Positions 18,609-26,530 are shown, numbered from the stretch's first letter. The stretch: 64,000 nt of DNA from Sporosarcina sp. NCCP-2222 (GCF_023168145.1 NZ_BQYK01000002.1:397348-461347); one strand, 5' to 3'. The notes: generated by a model not told the origin, from the sequence alone. Numbers and translations are program-made.

Positions 18609-18723
18609 TAAATCCCTCTTTCCCCAATTATTATTTTTTAATTAATCTTATTCTATCATATTGCAAAGCTACCCACACATGAAACCCAAGCCTATTCCCT
18701 TTATTATGTAGTTTTCTTATATC

Positions 18724-18755
18724 AAAAAAGCAGGCCTCAAATATGAGTGCCTGCT
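18724..18755 (-). terminator. Rho-independent terminator of ytxJ
   Basis: Stem GCAGGC / GCCTGC with a nested CTCA/TGAG pair, followed by six T residues on the minus strand, 13 nt after the ytxJ stop. Confidence 0.88.
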
Positions 18756-18767
18756 TCAATCTCACCC

Positions 18768-19094
18768 TTACGCGTATGCTTCAACCGCCGACTGGATTTT
18801 CGAACGGGAAATTGAATAATGACTGGCATTCCAAACCGCTTGGCCATCAACGAACAATAAGAGCTGAGGCGTTTCGTGGCGTATGCCCGTATCCAATTCA
18901 ATGTCATTAGATACTGAACGGGCTGTTTGAACGGTGATAAAATATTTCGGAATAGGGGTATCAAATTTCTCGAATTCCCGGAAACCAGCTGCACTGACTG
19001 GACATGTAGAGCTATGCTTTAAAAGTAACACAGCTCCCCCTTTAGAAGCATCCCGTACCTCGACCCATTCATCAGTCGAATGAATTTCTTTCAT
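18768..19094 (-). CDS. ytxJ: Bacillithiol system redox-active protein YtxJ
   Basis: 108-residue thioredoxin-fold protein with a single active-site Cys in HSSTCPVS (~27-34), the monothiol signature of YtxJ/BrxC bacilliredoxins. It is thought to reverse protein S-bacillithiolation in the cytoplasm; the ETPQLLLF segment contains the cis-Pro. ATG 19094 is chosen because GGAGGAGAGG precedes it; the ATG at 19112 overlaps that site. It begins 26 nt after the plsY-like stop and shares its direction. Confidence 0.88.
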   Translation of the reverse strand: MKEIHSTDEWVEVRDASKGGAVLLLKHSSTCPVSAAGFREFEKFDTPIPKYFITVQTARSVSNDIELDTGIRHETPQLLLFVDGQAVWNASHYSISRSKIQSAVEAYA

Positions 19095-19120
19095 TGTCTT
19101 CCTCTCCTCCATCTTATCAA

Positions 19121-19699
19121 TTACTTATTTTTTCCCGTCCTGCCGGTCATTCTAAACATTAGATCTTTCTGATGCGCAAAAATAAGAAGCACGGAAAGGC
19201 AACCTAACAAAAATGGCTCGACATAGCTAAACGAAAACAAGCAGGATAGAAACGGCACCGCTACAATCGCCGCGAATCCTGCCAAAGTAAAGCTGCGCAG
19301 AAATGGATAAACTAACAGGAACACGATTGCGAACCCGGCAAACAAAGGCGGATAGAACATGAGCAGACCGCCAATGTATGTGGAGATTCCCTGCCCGCCA
19401 CGAAATTTATAAAACACCGGTAATATATGTCCTAGCATGGCTGCTAGAAGCACAGCTAATTCAACAGCTGTTCCGCAATCCAGCCACTTGGCGGCTGCAA
19501 CAGGAATTGCCCCTTTTAATGCATCCCCAAGGAAAACAAGGACAAAGGCCCACTTCCCAAGCACACGTCCCGCATTACGCGCTCCCGGATTGCCACTTCC
19601 TTCGATCCGAATATTGCGGCCAAATATCTTGCCGATCCATGTTGCGGTAAGTATGGTGCCAAGTAAATACGCGCCAATGATCAGAATTACAACAATCAT
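19121..19699 (-). CDS. Divergent glycerol-3-phosphate acyltransferase PlsY paralogue
   Basis: 192-residue polytopic membrane protein of the PlsY family, which acylates glycerol-3-phosphate from acyl-phosphate. Motif 1 is clear (GSGNPGARNAGRVLG, ~35-49). Motif 2 reads FRGGQGIST instead of the usual GGKG/GGKAVAT, and motif 3 is weak (AHQKDLMFRMTG without the usual Asn and final Glu). Activity is therefore uncertain, and a second, canonical plsY elsewhere is likely. ATG 19699 is chosen from the family N-terminus (MIVVILIIGAYLLG) and an upstream AAGGG. Confidence 0.75.
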   Translation of the reverse strand: MIVVILIIGAYLLGTILTATWIGKIFGRNIRIEGSGNPGARNAGRVLGKWAFVLVFLGDALKGAIPVAAAKWLDCGTAVELAVLLAAMLGHILPVFYKFRGGQGISTYIGGLLMFYPPLFAGFAIVFLLVYPFLRSFTLAGFAAIVAVPFLSCLFSFSYVEPFLLGCLSVLLIFAHQKDLMFRMTGRTGKNK

Positions 19700-19784
19700 G
19701 ACAGCCCTTCTTTCGAACTTTTCATTGTGACATGCGTTTGTTATTATGTACGAACAATACGTTATAGAACTGAGGTGTAATCCC

Positions 19785-20450
19785 TTGAAAATACTTTTTA
19801 CCCGAATGGCAGTAGCCTTTTTGCTTTGCCTGGTATTCGGAAGCATATTTGCGTTCATAGCCCGGGGGATTAGTAAAGCGACCATCTTCCAATTCGATGA
19901 CACGATCATTTCCATCGTACAAGGATGGGAAAGCAGTTGGCTAACACCCATCATGAAGGCATTTACATGGATCGGCTCCACTACCGTTGTTCTGCTCTTA
20001 ATTGCTGCTGGCTTTATTCTCCTCTTTTATATATTGAAAGAGCGCATGCAGGCTTATCTTTACCTCACCGTTATGCTCGGTACCGGCGCGCTGAATCAAG
20101 TGCTGAAAATGATATTCAAACGGGAGCGGCCGGAGATCCATCGACTGATTGAAATTGGAGGATATAGTTTTCCGAGCGGCCACACGATGATGTCATTCAG
20201 CTTATACGCCATTATTGCGTACATTGTTTGGCGCCATACAAAATCGACCTTTAGCAGAATAGCATCCATTTTGTTTGCCATAATTATGGCGCTATCGATC
20301 GCAGTCAGCCGCATCTATCTCGGCGTTCACTATCCGAGTGACGTGGCAGGCGGGATGGCAGCAAGCGCATTTTGGCTCATTGTATCGATTTCCGTATACG
20401 GCTACTATCAAGACCGAACAGCAAAACGATCGAAACCGTCCACTGCATAA
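19785..20450 (+). CDS. PAP2-family phosphatase
   Basis: 221-residue membrane phosphatase with five to six helices. The tripartite PAP2 site is complete: KRERPEIHR (~110-118), FPSGHTMMS (~130-138) and SRIYLGVHYPSDVAGG (~176-191). Substrates of this family are lipid phosphates such as undecaprenyl pyrophosphate or phosphatidate. The start is a TTG at 19785 with GAGGTG 7 nt before it; the upstream ATG lacks a ribosome binding site. Divergent from the plsY-like gene, so both may belong to lipid metabolism. Confidence 0.88.
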   Translation: MKILFTRMAVAFLLCLVFGSIFAFIARGISKATIFQFDDTIISIVQGWESSWLTPIMKAFTWIGSTTVVLLLIAAGFILLFYILKERMQAYLYLTVMLGTGALNQVLKMIFKRERPEIHRLIEIGGYSFPSGHTMMSFSLYAIIAYIVWRHTKSTFSRIASILFAIIMALSIAVSRIYLGVHYPSDVAGGMAASAFWLIVSISVYGYYQDRTAKRSKPSTA

Positions 20451-20468
20451 AGTGGGCGGTCCCTTTTA
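20435..20468 (+). terminator. Rho-independent terminator of the PAP2 gene
   Basis: Stem ACCGTCCACT / AGTGGGCGGT (one G-U pair) with the stop codon TAA in the loop, followed by CCCTTTTA. Confidence 0.8.
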
Positions 20469-20545
20469 TCATGGGCGGCAGAGATTCTTTCGCCATGTTA
20501 GTATATGGAACGCTGTCAAGGTTTGATAAATAAAAACTATCCCTT

Positions 20546-21091
20546 TTAGCCTTTAAACTTCTTCGCTTCCTCCTCCGACAGCACACGCGGATCAAATCCG
20601 CTCATTTCCACGTAATCCACACGACCATTCACTTTCACTTCATAGACATCCCGATTTCTCGTGCTCTGAACCGCCTCGACAGTTTCCTCATGTTTCTTAT
20701 AGAAAGCAGTAATATCCTGTTCCACCCAAAGAGGAATTTCGTTGCGGAATTTTTGCCGCTCCTCCTGCTTTTGATCCCATGCCTGCTTTGCTTGAGGGTC
20801 TAACCGAAAATAGATATCCTGCAACAGATCAATCACTTCCCCGAACCCGATGATCAGAAGGCCATAAAGGACATGCGTCGCAATAATGCCGATGAAACCG
20901 TAAAGTGCAATGCCACTGATTGAACTGCCTGCATAAACAGCTTCCCCAAATTCATTGAAGATCTGGTCTCCCATTCCTGAGGAAGTTGCCAGAAAGACGA
21001 TTGCTTGTATGACACCCCACCCCATGACGACGATACCAGCAATTTTAATCATATTCCCAATAATGCTGCGCTGTTTGAAAAAGGATCCCAT
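20546..21091 (-). CDS. Membrane protein of unknown function
   Basis: 181 residues; not recognised. Two hydrophobic helices near residues 14-36 and 60-84 are followed by a soluble, charged C-terminal part (~95-181) rich in Gln, Glu and Lys, with segments DVYEVKVNGRVDYVEMSGFD and LSEEEAKKFKG. Start ATG 21091 lies 5 nt after GAGGTGG; a GTG at 21100 is in frame. It is alone, between convergent PAP2 and divergent ATL genes. A cytosolic tail on a two-helix anchor is the likely topology. Confidence 0.65.
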   Translation of the reverse strand: MGSFFKQRSIIGNMIKIAGIVVMGWGVIQAIVFLATSSGMGDQIFNEFGEAVYAGSSISGIALYGFIGIIATHVLYGLLIIGFGEVIDLLQDIYFRLDPQAKQAWDQKQEERQKFRNEIPLWVEQDITAFYKKHEETVEAVQSTRNRDVYEVKVNGRVDYVEMSGFDPRVLSEEEAKKFKG

Positions 21092-21171
21092 CTGTTCCAC
21101 CTCTTGTGTTTTATTTCTTACCTACTGTACGATACAGAAAAGAGAATAGTTTCAGAATGGAGGGAATTCGG

Positions 21172-21507
21172 ATGAATCCGTTTACAGAGAAGGTCGTCGC
21201 CATCATATCGGGCATACCGGCCGGGCGGGTGATGTCATACGGACAAGTAGCCGCCTGTGCCGGAAATCCAAGGGGTGCAAGGCAAGTGGTTCGGGTGCTG
21301 CATTCTATGAGTGCAAAACACCAATTGCCTTGGCATCGGGTCATCAATGCACAAGGCGGCATTTCAACACCGACAGACAGAGAGGAAAAAGGCAACAGGC
21401 AACAGGAGCTGCTTGAATCGGAAGGCGTGCAATTCAATGAGAACGGTAAAATCGACTTATCAATCTATCGCTGGTTTCCTGAAATTGCTGAAGAGGAATG
21501 GCAGTAA
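21172..21507 (+). CDS. DNA alkyltransferase-like protein (ATL)
   Basis: 111-residue protein of the MGMT DNA-binding-domain family. The DNA-recognition helix and Arg finger are conserved (SYGQVAACAGNPRGARQVVRV, positions ~21-41), but the active-site motif is PWHRVIN, with Trp in place of the alkyl-accepting Cys. Family knowledge: such ATLs bind O6-alkylguanine without repairing it and pass the lesion to nucleotide excision repair. A good GGAGGG site lies 7 nt before ATG 21172. A true Cys-containing Ogt is encoded at 7 kb, so both pathways coexist. Confidence 0.9.
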   Translation: MNPFTEKVVAIISGIPAGRVMSYGQVAACAGNPRGARQVVRVLHSMSAKHQLPWHRVINAQGGISTPTDREEKGNRQQELLESEGVQFNENGKIDLSIYRWFPEIAEEEWQ

Positions 21508-21561
21508 AGGAATGACGGAGCTGTTCTGCCGGCCTTCTTAACAGGCAAATGACGAATCAGT

Positions 21562-21783
21562 TTACATTGCGGCCGACTCCCTATAGAGGACACGCTGTAC
21601 CGAGAGCACACGGTCAATTTTGAACATGCGCCTCTCCTTGCGCAAAAAACAATAGGCGATGAACGTATTCACGCCGATTGAAAGGACCTCAACCCGGCGC
21701 TTTGTGAGCTGACCATCCGCACGCATGTAAATCATGTCCGCCAATTCGTGGCGCTCGCATAATTTGAGCAATTCGTTTCGCAT
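21562..21783 (-). CDS. Small protein with WYL-like fold features
   Basis: 73 residues. The pattern MIYMRADGQLTKRRVEVLSI then FIAYCFLRKERRMFKIDRVLSV resembles the strand pattern of a WYL/SH3-like domain with the usual Arg-x-Phe end, but without an N-terminal HTH. Start ATG 21783 follows GGGAGG with 6-nt spacing. Function unknown; a ligand- or nucleic-acid-binding module is possible. Single gene. Confidence 0.6.
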   Translation of the reverse strand: MRNELLKLCERHELADMIYMRADGQLTKRRVEVLSIGVNTFIAYCFLRKERRMFKIDRVLSVQRVLYRESAAM

Positions 21784-21881
21784 ACAACAACCTCCCGAAA
21801 GGAACACTTGTTCTCATTATATGCGAACGCGGTCAATAATGCAATTGCCGAATCCATCATCACGAGGGAGTCGGCGCAACT

Positions 21882-23768
21882 TCACTCTGCTCCCGCTCCT
21901 CCCCCATCCCCGCCGCCACTGCCACTACTTGAGGAAGTATCTCCTACAGAACTGTTATTGCTTCCGCCTCCCAACCAGCTTTCATCCTGGCCCCATACAT
22001 GGTGCTCGATCGGAAGGAAAGATAGTGGATCAGTTGATAAGATCGGCCAAGCCGTAAAAGGGCGAACGCGGGAAATGACCGGCTTTACCAAATACATACG
22101 CCGTTCATATCGTTCGATATCGTCATTTGACCACTCGGGAGGAGGATTCATTGACCAATATCTGAAATAGTTGACTCCCCATTTATACCGCAGTGCTCTC
22201 CACGAACCTACTATATGGAATGGTGTCACGTAAAAAAGGAATGCTATCGCGGCTAGCAATGCAAAACAGACAATGCGCATGTGATAAAACGGAAGAGTGT
22301 AAATGAAAATAGCCATTGTGGCAAAATAGAATATTGGTGGTATTCGCTCTAATGGGCTTTTCCAAAATGTCCATAAGGGGATGGCTGTTAGGGTGATAGC
22401 AATGATTGCATACCAAAAGCTATCAAGTATCATCCAGCTTACTAAGCTGAAAAACAAGCCGCCGCAAATGAGTAGACTCCGTTTCAGGTAATTCGGCCAT
22501 TTCGTCGTCAAGGCACCTGCCTCTTCCATCAACTTAACCACTTCCCACTCCCACTCTCTCCTTTTTGCATCAAAACGTATCATTGATTGATTGCTGTGTC
22601 GCTTTCCTTTTATAGCGTTTAACAAACCGATGTCATGCAAGTGGAATTTCCTCCGGCTCATGCCAGTCTTGAACAGAAAATTGATGAGCCTTTGTTCAAC
22701 TGGCGCAATCGGCTTGGGGGTTGGAACCACATAAAAAGCGAGAGTTTCAGACGGCATATCTTTGCGTTCCCTGAATCTTTCTGCCGAAGGCTCTGTCACC
22801 ATCTGTACCCTGCCCTTCTCTACAAGTGAAAACAGACCAGCCAAAATACTTTTTCGATGCGGATTTCCGTTCGTATGAATAAAGAAGAGATACAGTGGAT
22901 CAATGTGAAGCAACTTTTCCCGGTCCATTTTCCATCCGATAACCTTCTGTCGCATCATCAGAATGACAAGAGAGGCTAGAACGAGCGTGATAATCAACCA
23001 ATTTGCTATCGTGATAATTACTGAGATGGAATCCTCCCGTTGTTCGATGTTTGCCAGCCATTTCGACTGAGACTGAATAGCAGATTCGAAAGATTGCGGG
23101 TCTGGATTTTTAAATTGATCCGTCATAATGACAGATGGATATAGAACCTTCGTTTCAGCTAGTGTACGTGCCTTGGAGACGGGAACACTAAAAATAATGC
23201 CATCTTCATATACTTGGGGTGTGTTGATCGTGGCAGCTAAGCCGCCATGGATATTTCCGTCGCCGACTGCTCCAGGCAAAACATATGCTATGGACACTTC
23301 ATGCAAGTCTTTATTATGGTTTTTTCCATTTTCAAAATAGGTGATATCTAAAGAACTGTAGGACTCATACGAAACGACGGCTTGTTTCATTCTGTATACA
23401 TAAAGGACATTCATTGTATCCCTTTGATTCTCCAAGGAGGTGACCATCGTTTCATTCTTCTTTGTGGATTCCAATGGTACCAGCGTTGTCTTATCAATTT
23501 CTCCTACAACTGGATTCTGGCCTGTAACCCAATAAGCCTCAAACGACTCAATCTGATGGACATGACGATCTGGAAAGGATCTCTTCAAAGTTGAAAACGA
23601 TCCATCTAACGTATAGGTGAATACTTCATTCACAACCATATCTCCATTTGGCTGAACCCACCCTTTGATTTGCACCCGGTCAATGGAATACGACTTCGCA
23701 TGGGCGTTGCCAGGCTGGAATAAAACAAACAGCAAACCTATTAGAAAAACAGCTCTCCAATTCACCAC
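21882..23768 (-). CDS. DUF2207 domain membrane protein
   Basis: About 628 residues. The signal sequence ends near NAHAKSYSI (~25), followed by an extracellular DUF2207 domain (~28-240: VQPNGDMVVNEVFTY), a helix (~250-272), a cytoplasmic region, two pairs of helices (~425-465 and ~485-530) and a Gly/Ser-rich low-complexity tail (~600-628), a hallmark of this family. Function unknown in the family. Several GTG starts are in frame; GTG 23768 has GAGGAGG 9 nt upstream. Monocistronic. Confidence 0.82.
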   Translation of the reverse strand: MVNWRAVFLIGLLFVLFQPGNAHAKSYSIDRVQIKGWVQPNGDMVVNEVFTYTLDGSFSTLKRSFPDRHVHQIESFEAYWVTGQNPVVGEIDKTTLVPLESTKKNETMVTSLENQRDTMNVLYVYRMKQAVVSYESYSSLDITYFENGKNHNKDLHEVSIAYVLPGAVGDGNIHGGLAATINTPQVYEDGIIFSVPVSKARTLAETKVLYPSVIMTDQFKNPDPQSFESAIQSQSKWLANIEQREDSISVIITIANWLIITLVLASLVILMMRQKVIGWKMDREKLLHIDPLYLFFIHTNGNPHRKSILAGLFSLVEKGRVQMVTEPSAERFRERKDMPSETLAFYVVPTPKPIAPVEQRLINFLFKTGMSRRKFHLHDIGLLNAIKGKRHSNQSMIRFDAKRREWEWEVVKLMEEAGALTTKWPNYLKRSLLICGGLFFSLVSWMILDSFWYAIIAITLTAIPLWTFWKSPLERIPPIFYFATMAIFIYTLPFYHMRIVCFALLAAIAFLFYVTPFHIVGSWRALRYKWGVNYFRYWSMNPPPEWSNDDIERYERRMYLVKPVISRVRPFTAWPILSTDPLSFLPIEHHVWGQDESWLGGGSNNSSVGDTSSSSGSGGGDGGGAGAE

Positions 23769-24036
23769 CAGCTCCACACCTCCTCTTCGAACATACGGGT
23801 CGTAGAAGCAAAAGTTTCACCTTAATGTGTTATTTCTAAAAGTCTTCCACCATTCAAGTAATTGGCCAGTCAAACATTTAAAAATCAATCCTCGACATTT
23901 GGCTAAAACTCTTTTTCAAATAATTTATTGGTTACTTCCTGACGTAATCCACCACGTAGGATAATCAACCTATCTTCGTCAATTTCACCGGATCATTCAC
24001 CTCCACACTTCTGCCACAACTCCCATAGGGATTGCG
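23769..24036. other. Intergenic stretch with no recognised feature
   Basis: AT-rich spacer between the divergent DUF2207 gene and the small membrane protein. I see no ORF with a ribosome binding site and no strong hairpin; it must hold the DUF2207 promoter. Confidence 0.5.
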
Positions 24037-24065
24037 TTGCCAGGCCTGACGGGGAATGGTACAAT
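24037..24065 (+). promoter_or_regulatory. Sigma-A-type promoter of the 30-residue membrane protein
   Basis: -35 TTGCCA (24037-24042), 17-bp spacer, -10 TACAAT (24060-24065). The ATG follows 37 nt later, giving a short leader. Confidence 0.6.
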
Positions 24066-24101
24066 GGTCAGTAGGATATTGATGAAAAGGAGTGAGTCTT
24101 C

Positions 24102-24194
24102 ATGTGGTTCCTATATATTATGTTCACGCTGTTTGCTTTCATCTTAGTAGGTACGTTGTTCGGTCTTGTGCGGACGTTTTCTAATCATAAATAA
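24102..24194 (+). CDS. 30-residue membrane microprotein
   Basis: Short gene encoding one predicted transmembrane helix (MWFLYIMFTLFAFILVGTLF, residues 1-20) followed by a basic tail GLVRTFSNHK, so the C-terminus should be cytoplasmic. It is supported by an AAAGGAGTGAG ribosome binding site 5 nt before ATG, a sigma-A promoter and its own terminator, a complete transcription unit for a 31-codon gene. Not recognised by name; small hydrophobic proteins of this type often bind a larger membrane partner, but no partner can be deduced. Confidence 0.7.
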   Translation: MWFLYIMFTLFAFILVGTLFGLVRTFSNHK

Positions 24195-24204
24195 GAAGAG
24201 ACGA

Positions 24205-24236
24205 GTCGTTACATGCTTGCGTGTAATGACTTTTTT
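24205..24236 (+). terminator. Rho-independent terminator of the microprotein gene
   Basis: Stem GTCGTTACATGC / GCGTGTAATGAC with a short loop (G-U pairs allowed) and six T residues. Confidence 0.9.
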
Positions 24237-24253
24237 ATTGGGGAGGGAATGAA

Positions 24254-24706
24254 GTGCAGATTGAAACGGAGCGATTGTTGTTGGCGGCTTGTACCGAAGA
24301 GTCGACTGCAGAGGCATCAGTTACCGGTTATGATGTGAGGCCGCACATCTACGAGCATCTATCTGCGTTACGCAAGGATCCTTCTTTGTTGGGATGGGGC
24401 GCGTGGTTTGTCACGTGCAAAAAGACGGGTGAGGTCATCGGGGATATTGGCTTCAAAGGTAGACCTGACGCAAAGGGGATTGTGGAGGCAGGATATGGCA
24501 TGTCCCCTGCAGCACAAGGGAAAGGCTTCGCAACGGAAGCAGTTCATGCTGTAATCCAGTGGGCTTTTTCCTCGCCAGCTGTTAAGCAAATCATCGCCGA
24601 ATGTCATGCCGAGAATTTGGCTTCCATCCGTGTGCTGGAAAAGTTACATATGGAACTGGCCGCAAGCAAGAATGGAATGCTGAAGTGGCAGTTACAAAGA
24701 AAGTGA
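24254..24706 (+). CDS. GNAT-family N-acetyltransferase
   Basis: 150-residue acetyltransferase of the RimJ/RimL type. The opening MQIETERLLLAACTEES is typical, the acetyl-CoA loop is visible as SPAAQGKGFATEAVHAVIQW (~97-116), and the C-terminal AECHAENLASIRVLEKLHM is the usual motif B. Expected to acetylate an amino group of a small molecule or a protein N-terminus; the substrate is unknown. Start GTG 24254 lies behind GGGAGGGAATGAA. Confidence 0.85.
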   Translation: MQIETERLLLAACTEESTAEASVTGYDVRPHIYEHLSALRKDPSLLGWGAWFVTCKKTGEVIGDIGFKGRPDAKGIVEAGYGMSPAAQGKGFATEAVHAVIQWAFSSPAVKQIIAECHAENLASIRVLEKLHMELAASKNGMLKWQLQRK

Positions 24707-24740
24707 CAGGTGGGCAACCAAGCTCCCGCCTATCACTTTG
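24703..24740 (+). terminator. Terminator overlapping the GNAT stop codon
   Basis: Stem GTGACAGGTGGG / CCCGCCTATCAC (two wobble pairs) followed by TTTG; the stop codon is inside the 5' arm. The T-tract is short. Confidence 0.5.
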
Positions 24741-24804
24741 CTGACTGGCTGCTTTTTGCTCCATCCCGTTTTTACAGAAGAGCAGCAGCGTTTATCCTCA
24801 ATCA

Positions 24805-24963
24805 TCATTGCGGCGGCATTACATCGGGCGGATGCAGATTTTCATTACCTTTTGCAAAGGTAGACATTTCATCGTTCACTTGAATCGCCGCAGACGCGTT
24901 ACCAGCCCCTAGAAATGCTAAAAACAATACTGCCAAGAACGCTACATACCATTTCCGTTTCAT
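24805..24963 (-). CDS. Exported 52-residue signalling propeptide, NprX-like
   Basis: Gene too short for most ORF callers. It encodes a basic N-terminus (MKRKW), a hydrophobic core (~7-21), a signal peptidase site NASA-A after residue 25, and a 27-residue secreted part ending LHPPDVMPPQ. Its ATG overlaps the stop codon of the upstream XRE-TPR receptor (ATGA), the arrangement used by rap-phr, plcR-papR and nprR-nprX cassettes. The C-terminal HPPDVMP aligns with the NprX heptapeptide SKPDIVG at Pro-Asp and the following hydrophobic pair. Inferred role: secreted, processed, re-imported by an oligopeptide permease (one is encoded at 48-54 kb) and bound by the receptor. Confidence 0.8.
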   Translation of the reverse strand: MKRKWYVAFLAVLFLAFLGAGNASAAIQVNDEMSTFAKGNENLHPPDVMPPQ

Positions 24964-26198
24964 GTCATCTTCTCCCCTTTCTCATAAAAGTAAATCGCAT
25001 ACGCATCGGCCTTTTCAAAATTCCCGATGGAGCGGTGGTAGTTGGCGAGCCGCCAAGCAAACCGTCTTGCTTCTCCTATGTAACCATGTTCTTTTAAAAA
25101 AGGGAATGCTATTTGTTCACAATAGTCAAAAAGATCATGTTGGGAAAATTTCATCTTTCGAAAGTACGTCAGTTGTATCGCTACATATGGGTCATCCTTC
25201 CCCCGGGCGAGCGCCTCTAATTCCTCAAGCAGATGATCCATTTCAAGCCCTTCCTCAGCGGCTGTCTGCAACATATGAATGAGGACAGACGTATAAAGCG
25301 GTTTTTCCGGTGTCATCAAGGATTTTAATTCCTTCAATAGCATATAGGCCGAGTTATGATGCCCTCTTCTATTTTGCAGCATTGAATAATTATAGAGCAC
25401 CCCTTCATACAAAGAGGCTTCATCCATGAGACGCGCGTTCCTCAAAAGCGTTTTAAACAATTCCTCTGCCTGCAAAAACAAATCGCGATTTGCAAAATTG
25501 ACAGCCTGGAGCATCTGGGCATGCATAAGCCGCAAGTAATTGCAGTCCTTTTGGAATTGATTGATAGCCAGCTCGGCAAAGTAGGACGATTGGCCGTATT
25601 CGGTTTTCCGTTGCATGAGCCAGGCATTCTGATAATAGAACTCTCCCTCCAACAATTGTGGAACCCGCCCATTCCGTTCCTCAAGCCGCCCTGCAATTTC
25701 CTGTGCTTTCGCTTCTTCCTGGATAAAAACATAATAGATAAAGTAAAAAACTTTTGCGGCACCCCGCTCATATTCATCAAACGTCTGATCGAGCCTGGAC
25801 AAAATTTGCATTTGCTGCGTCGCTTTTTGGCGATCCTGCTGAATCAAATAGAACCGAAGCTTGTACAACTCATAGCGATTGACGAGATCGGTCGACTGCA
25901 AATAATCCTCCTTCTGCTCCAGCTCCTCATAAAGCACTTCCATTGATTTTAAATCATAGTACACCGAATAGGTAATGAACTTCTCCAGTTTTTCTCGATA
26001 TGTATGGTAGACATCTACTTCTTGATTCCATTTGACATTCATCCGGGCAAACAGCTCGTCCAATGTCTCTTTATGCGGAACATATTTGTTTGATTCAATC
26101 TTGCTCAGATGGGAAATCGAACAAATCCCCTCGCTCAGCTCTGCCTGGGTCAAATTATTCTTCATGCGGTAATACTTCACAATGGACCCGACATTCAT
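24960..26198 (-). CDS. NprR-like XRE-TPR peptide-responsive regulator (RRNPP family)
   Basis: 412-residue cytoplasmic regulator. The N-terminal XRE HTH covers residues ~1-60 (MNVGSIVKYYRMKNNLTQAE then ICSISHLSKIESNKYVP). The rest is helical TPR-type repeats, for example RYELYKLRFYLIQQDRQKAT, YYQNAWLMQRKTEYGQSSYF and the last NYHRSIGNFEKADAYAIYFY. Length and layout match NprR (about 420), a quorum sensor that binds a secreted peptide and in its apo form can also bind Spo0F. ATG 26198 has GAGGGG 8 nt upstream. The stop overlaps the start of the propeptide gene. No protease target gene is adjacent. Confidence 0.85.
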   Translation of the reverse strand: MNVGSIVKYYRMKNNLTQAELSEGICSISHLSKIESNKYVPHKETLDELFARMNVKWNQEVDVYHTYREKLEKFITYSVYYDLKSMEVLYEELEQKEDYLQSTDLVNRYELYKLRFYLIQQDRQKATQQMQILSRLDQTFDEYERGAAKVFYFIYYVFIQEEAKAQEIAGRLEERNGRVPQLLEGEFYYQNAWLMQRKTEYGQSSYFAELAINQFQKDCNYLRLMHAQMLQAVNFANRDLFLQAEELFKTLLRNARLMDEASLYEGVLYNYSMLQNRRGHHNSAYMLLKELKSLMTPEKPLYTSVLIHMLQTAAEEGLEMDHLLEELEALARGKDDPYVAIQLTYFRKMKFSQHDLFDYCEQIAFPFLKEHGYIGEARRFAWRLANYHRSIGNFEKADAYAIYFYEKGEKMT

Positions 26199-26259
26199 TC
26201 GACACACCCCTCGCTTTTTAAATCAAACCTAACATAGAATAGCGGGTATATACATGAGA

Positions 26260-26287
26260 AAACAGTCCCAGGGGAGTGAGGACTGTT
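26260..26287 (-). promoter_or_regulatory. Inverted repeat upstream of the NprR-like gene
   Basis: AACAGTCC / GGACTGTT separated by 12 nt, 62 nt before the regulator start, followed on the minus strand by TTTTCTC. It could be an attenuator-like terminator or an operator. The rest of 26199-26498 shows no gene. Confidence 0.4.
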
Positions 26288-26498
26288 CTGCTCATGATTC
26301 CTATAGTATGTCCGATGGCGACAATTGTTTAGGCTAACCCACCATGGACGTGAATCCGCTGTAAAATTTGTTGAGGTGCTTGCTACCTTCCTTGCTCTTT
26401 TACTGTACCAAACAATGGGCGTTTGCGAAATTGGGAAAATCACCACGAAACTCGGCTTTCCATGTCGTTTGTTGGAGGTCTAATTGCCCCCAGGCATG

Positions 26499-26530
26499 AA
26501 AAAGCACCGGCAAACTGGTTGCCGGCGCAC
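26499..26530 (-). terminator. Rho-independent terminator of the GntR/ABC operon
   Basis: Stem GCGCCGGCAA / TTGCCGGTGC with loop CCAGT, then five T residues on the minus strand, just after the last permease gene. Confidence 0.9.

Noticed and set aside
21172..21507. Second functional methylguanine methyltransferase
   Set aside because: The active-site Cys is replaced by Trp (PWHR), so it was called an alkyltransferase-like protein.
24703..24804. Additional small gene downstream of the propeptide
   Set aside because: No ORF with a ribosome binding site; the stretch contains the GNAT terminator and a weak GCTGCT/AGCAGC stem.
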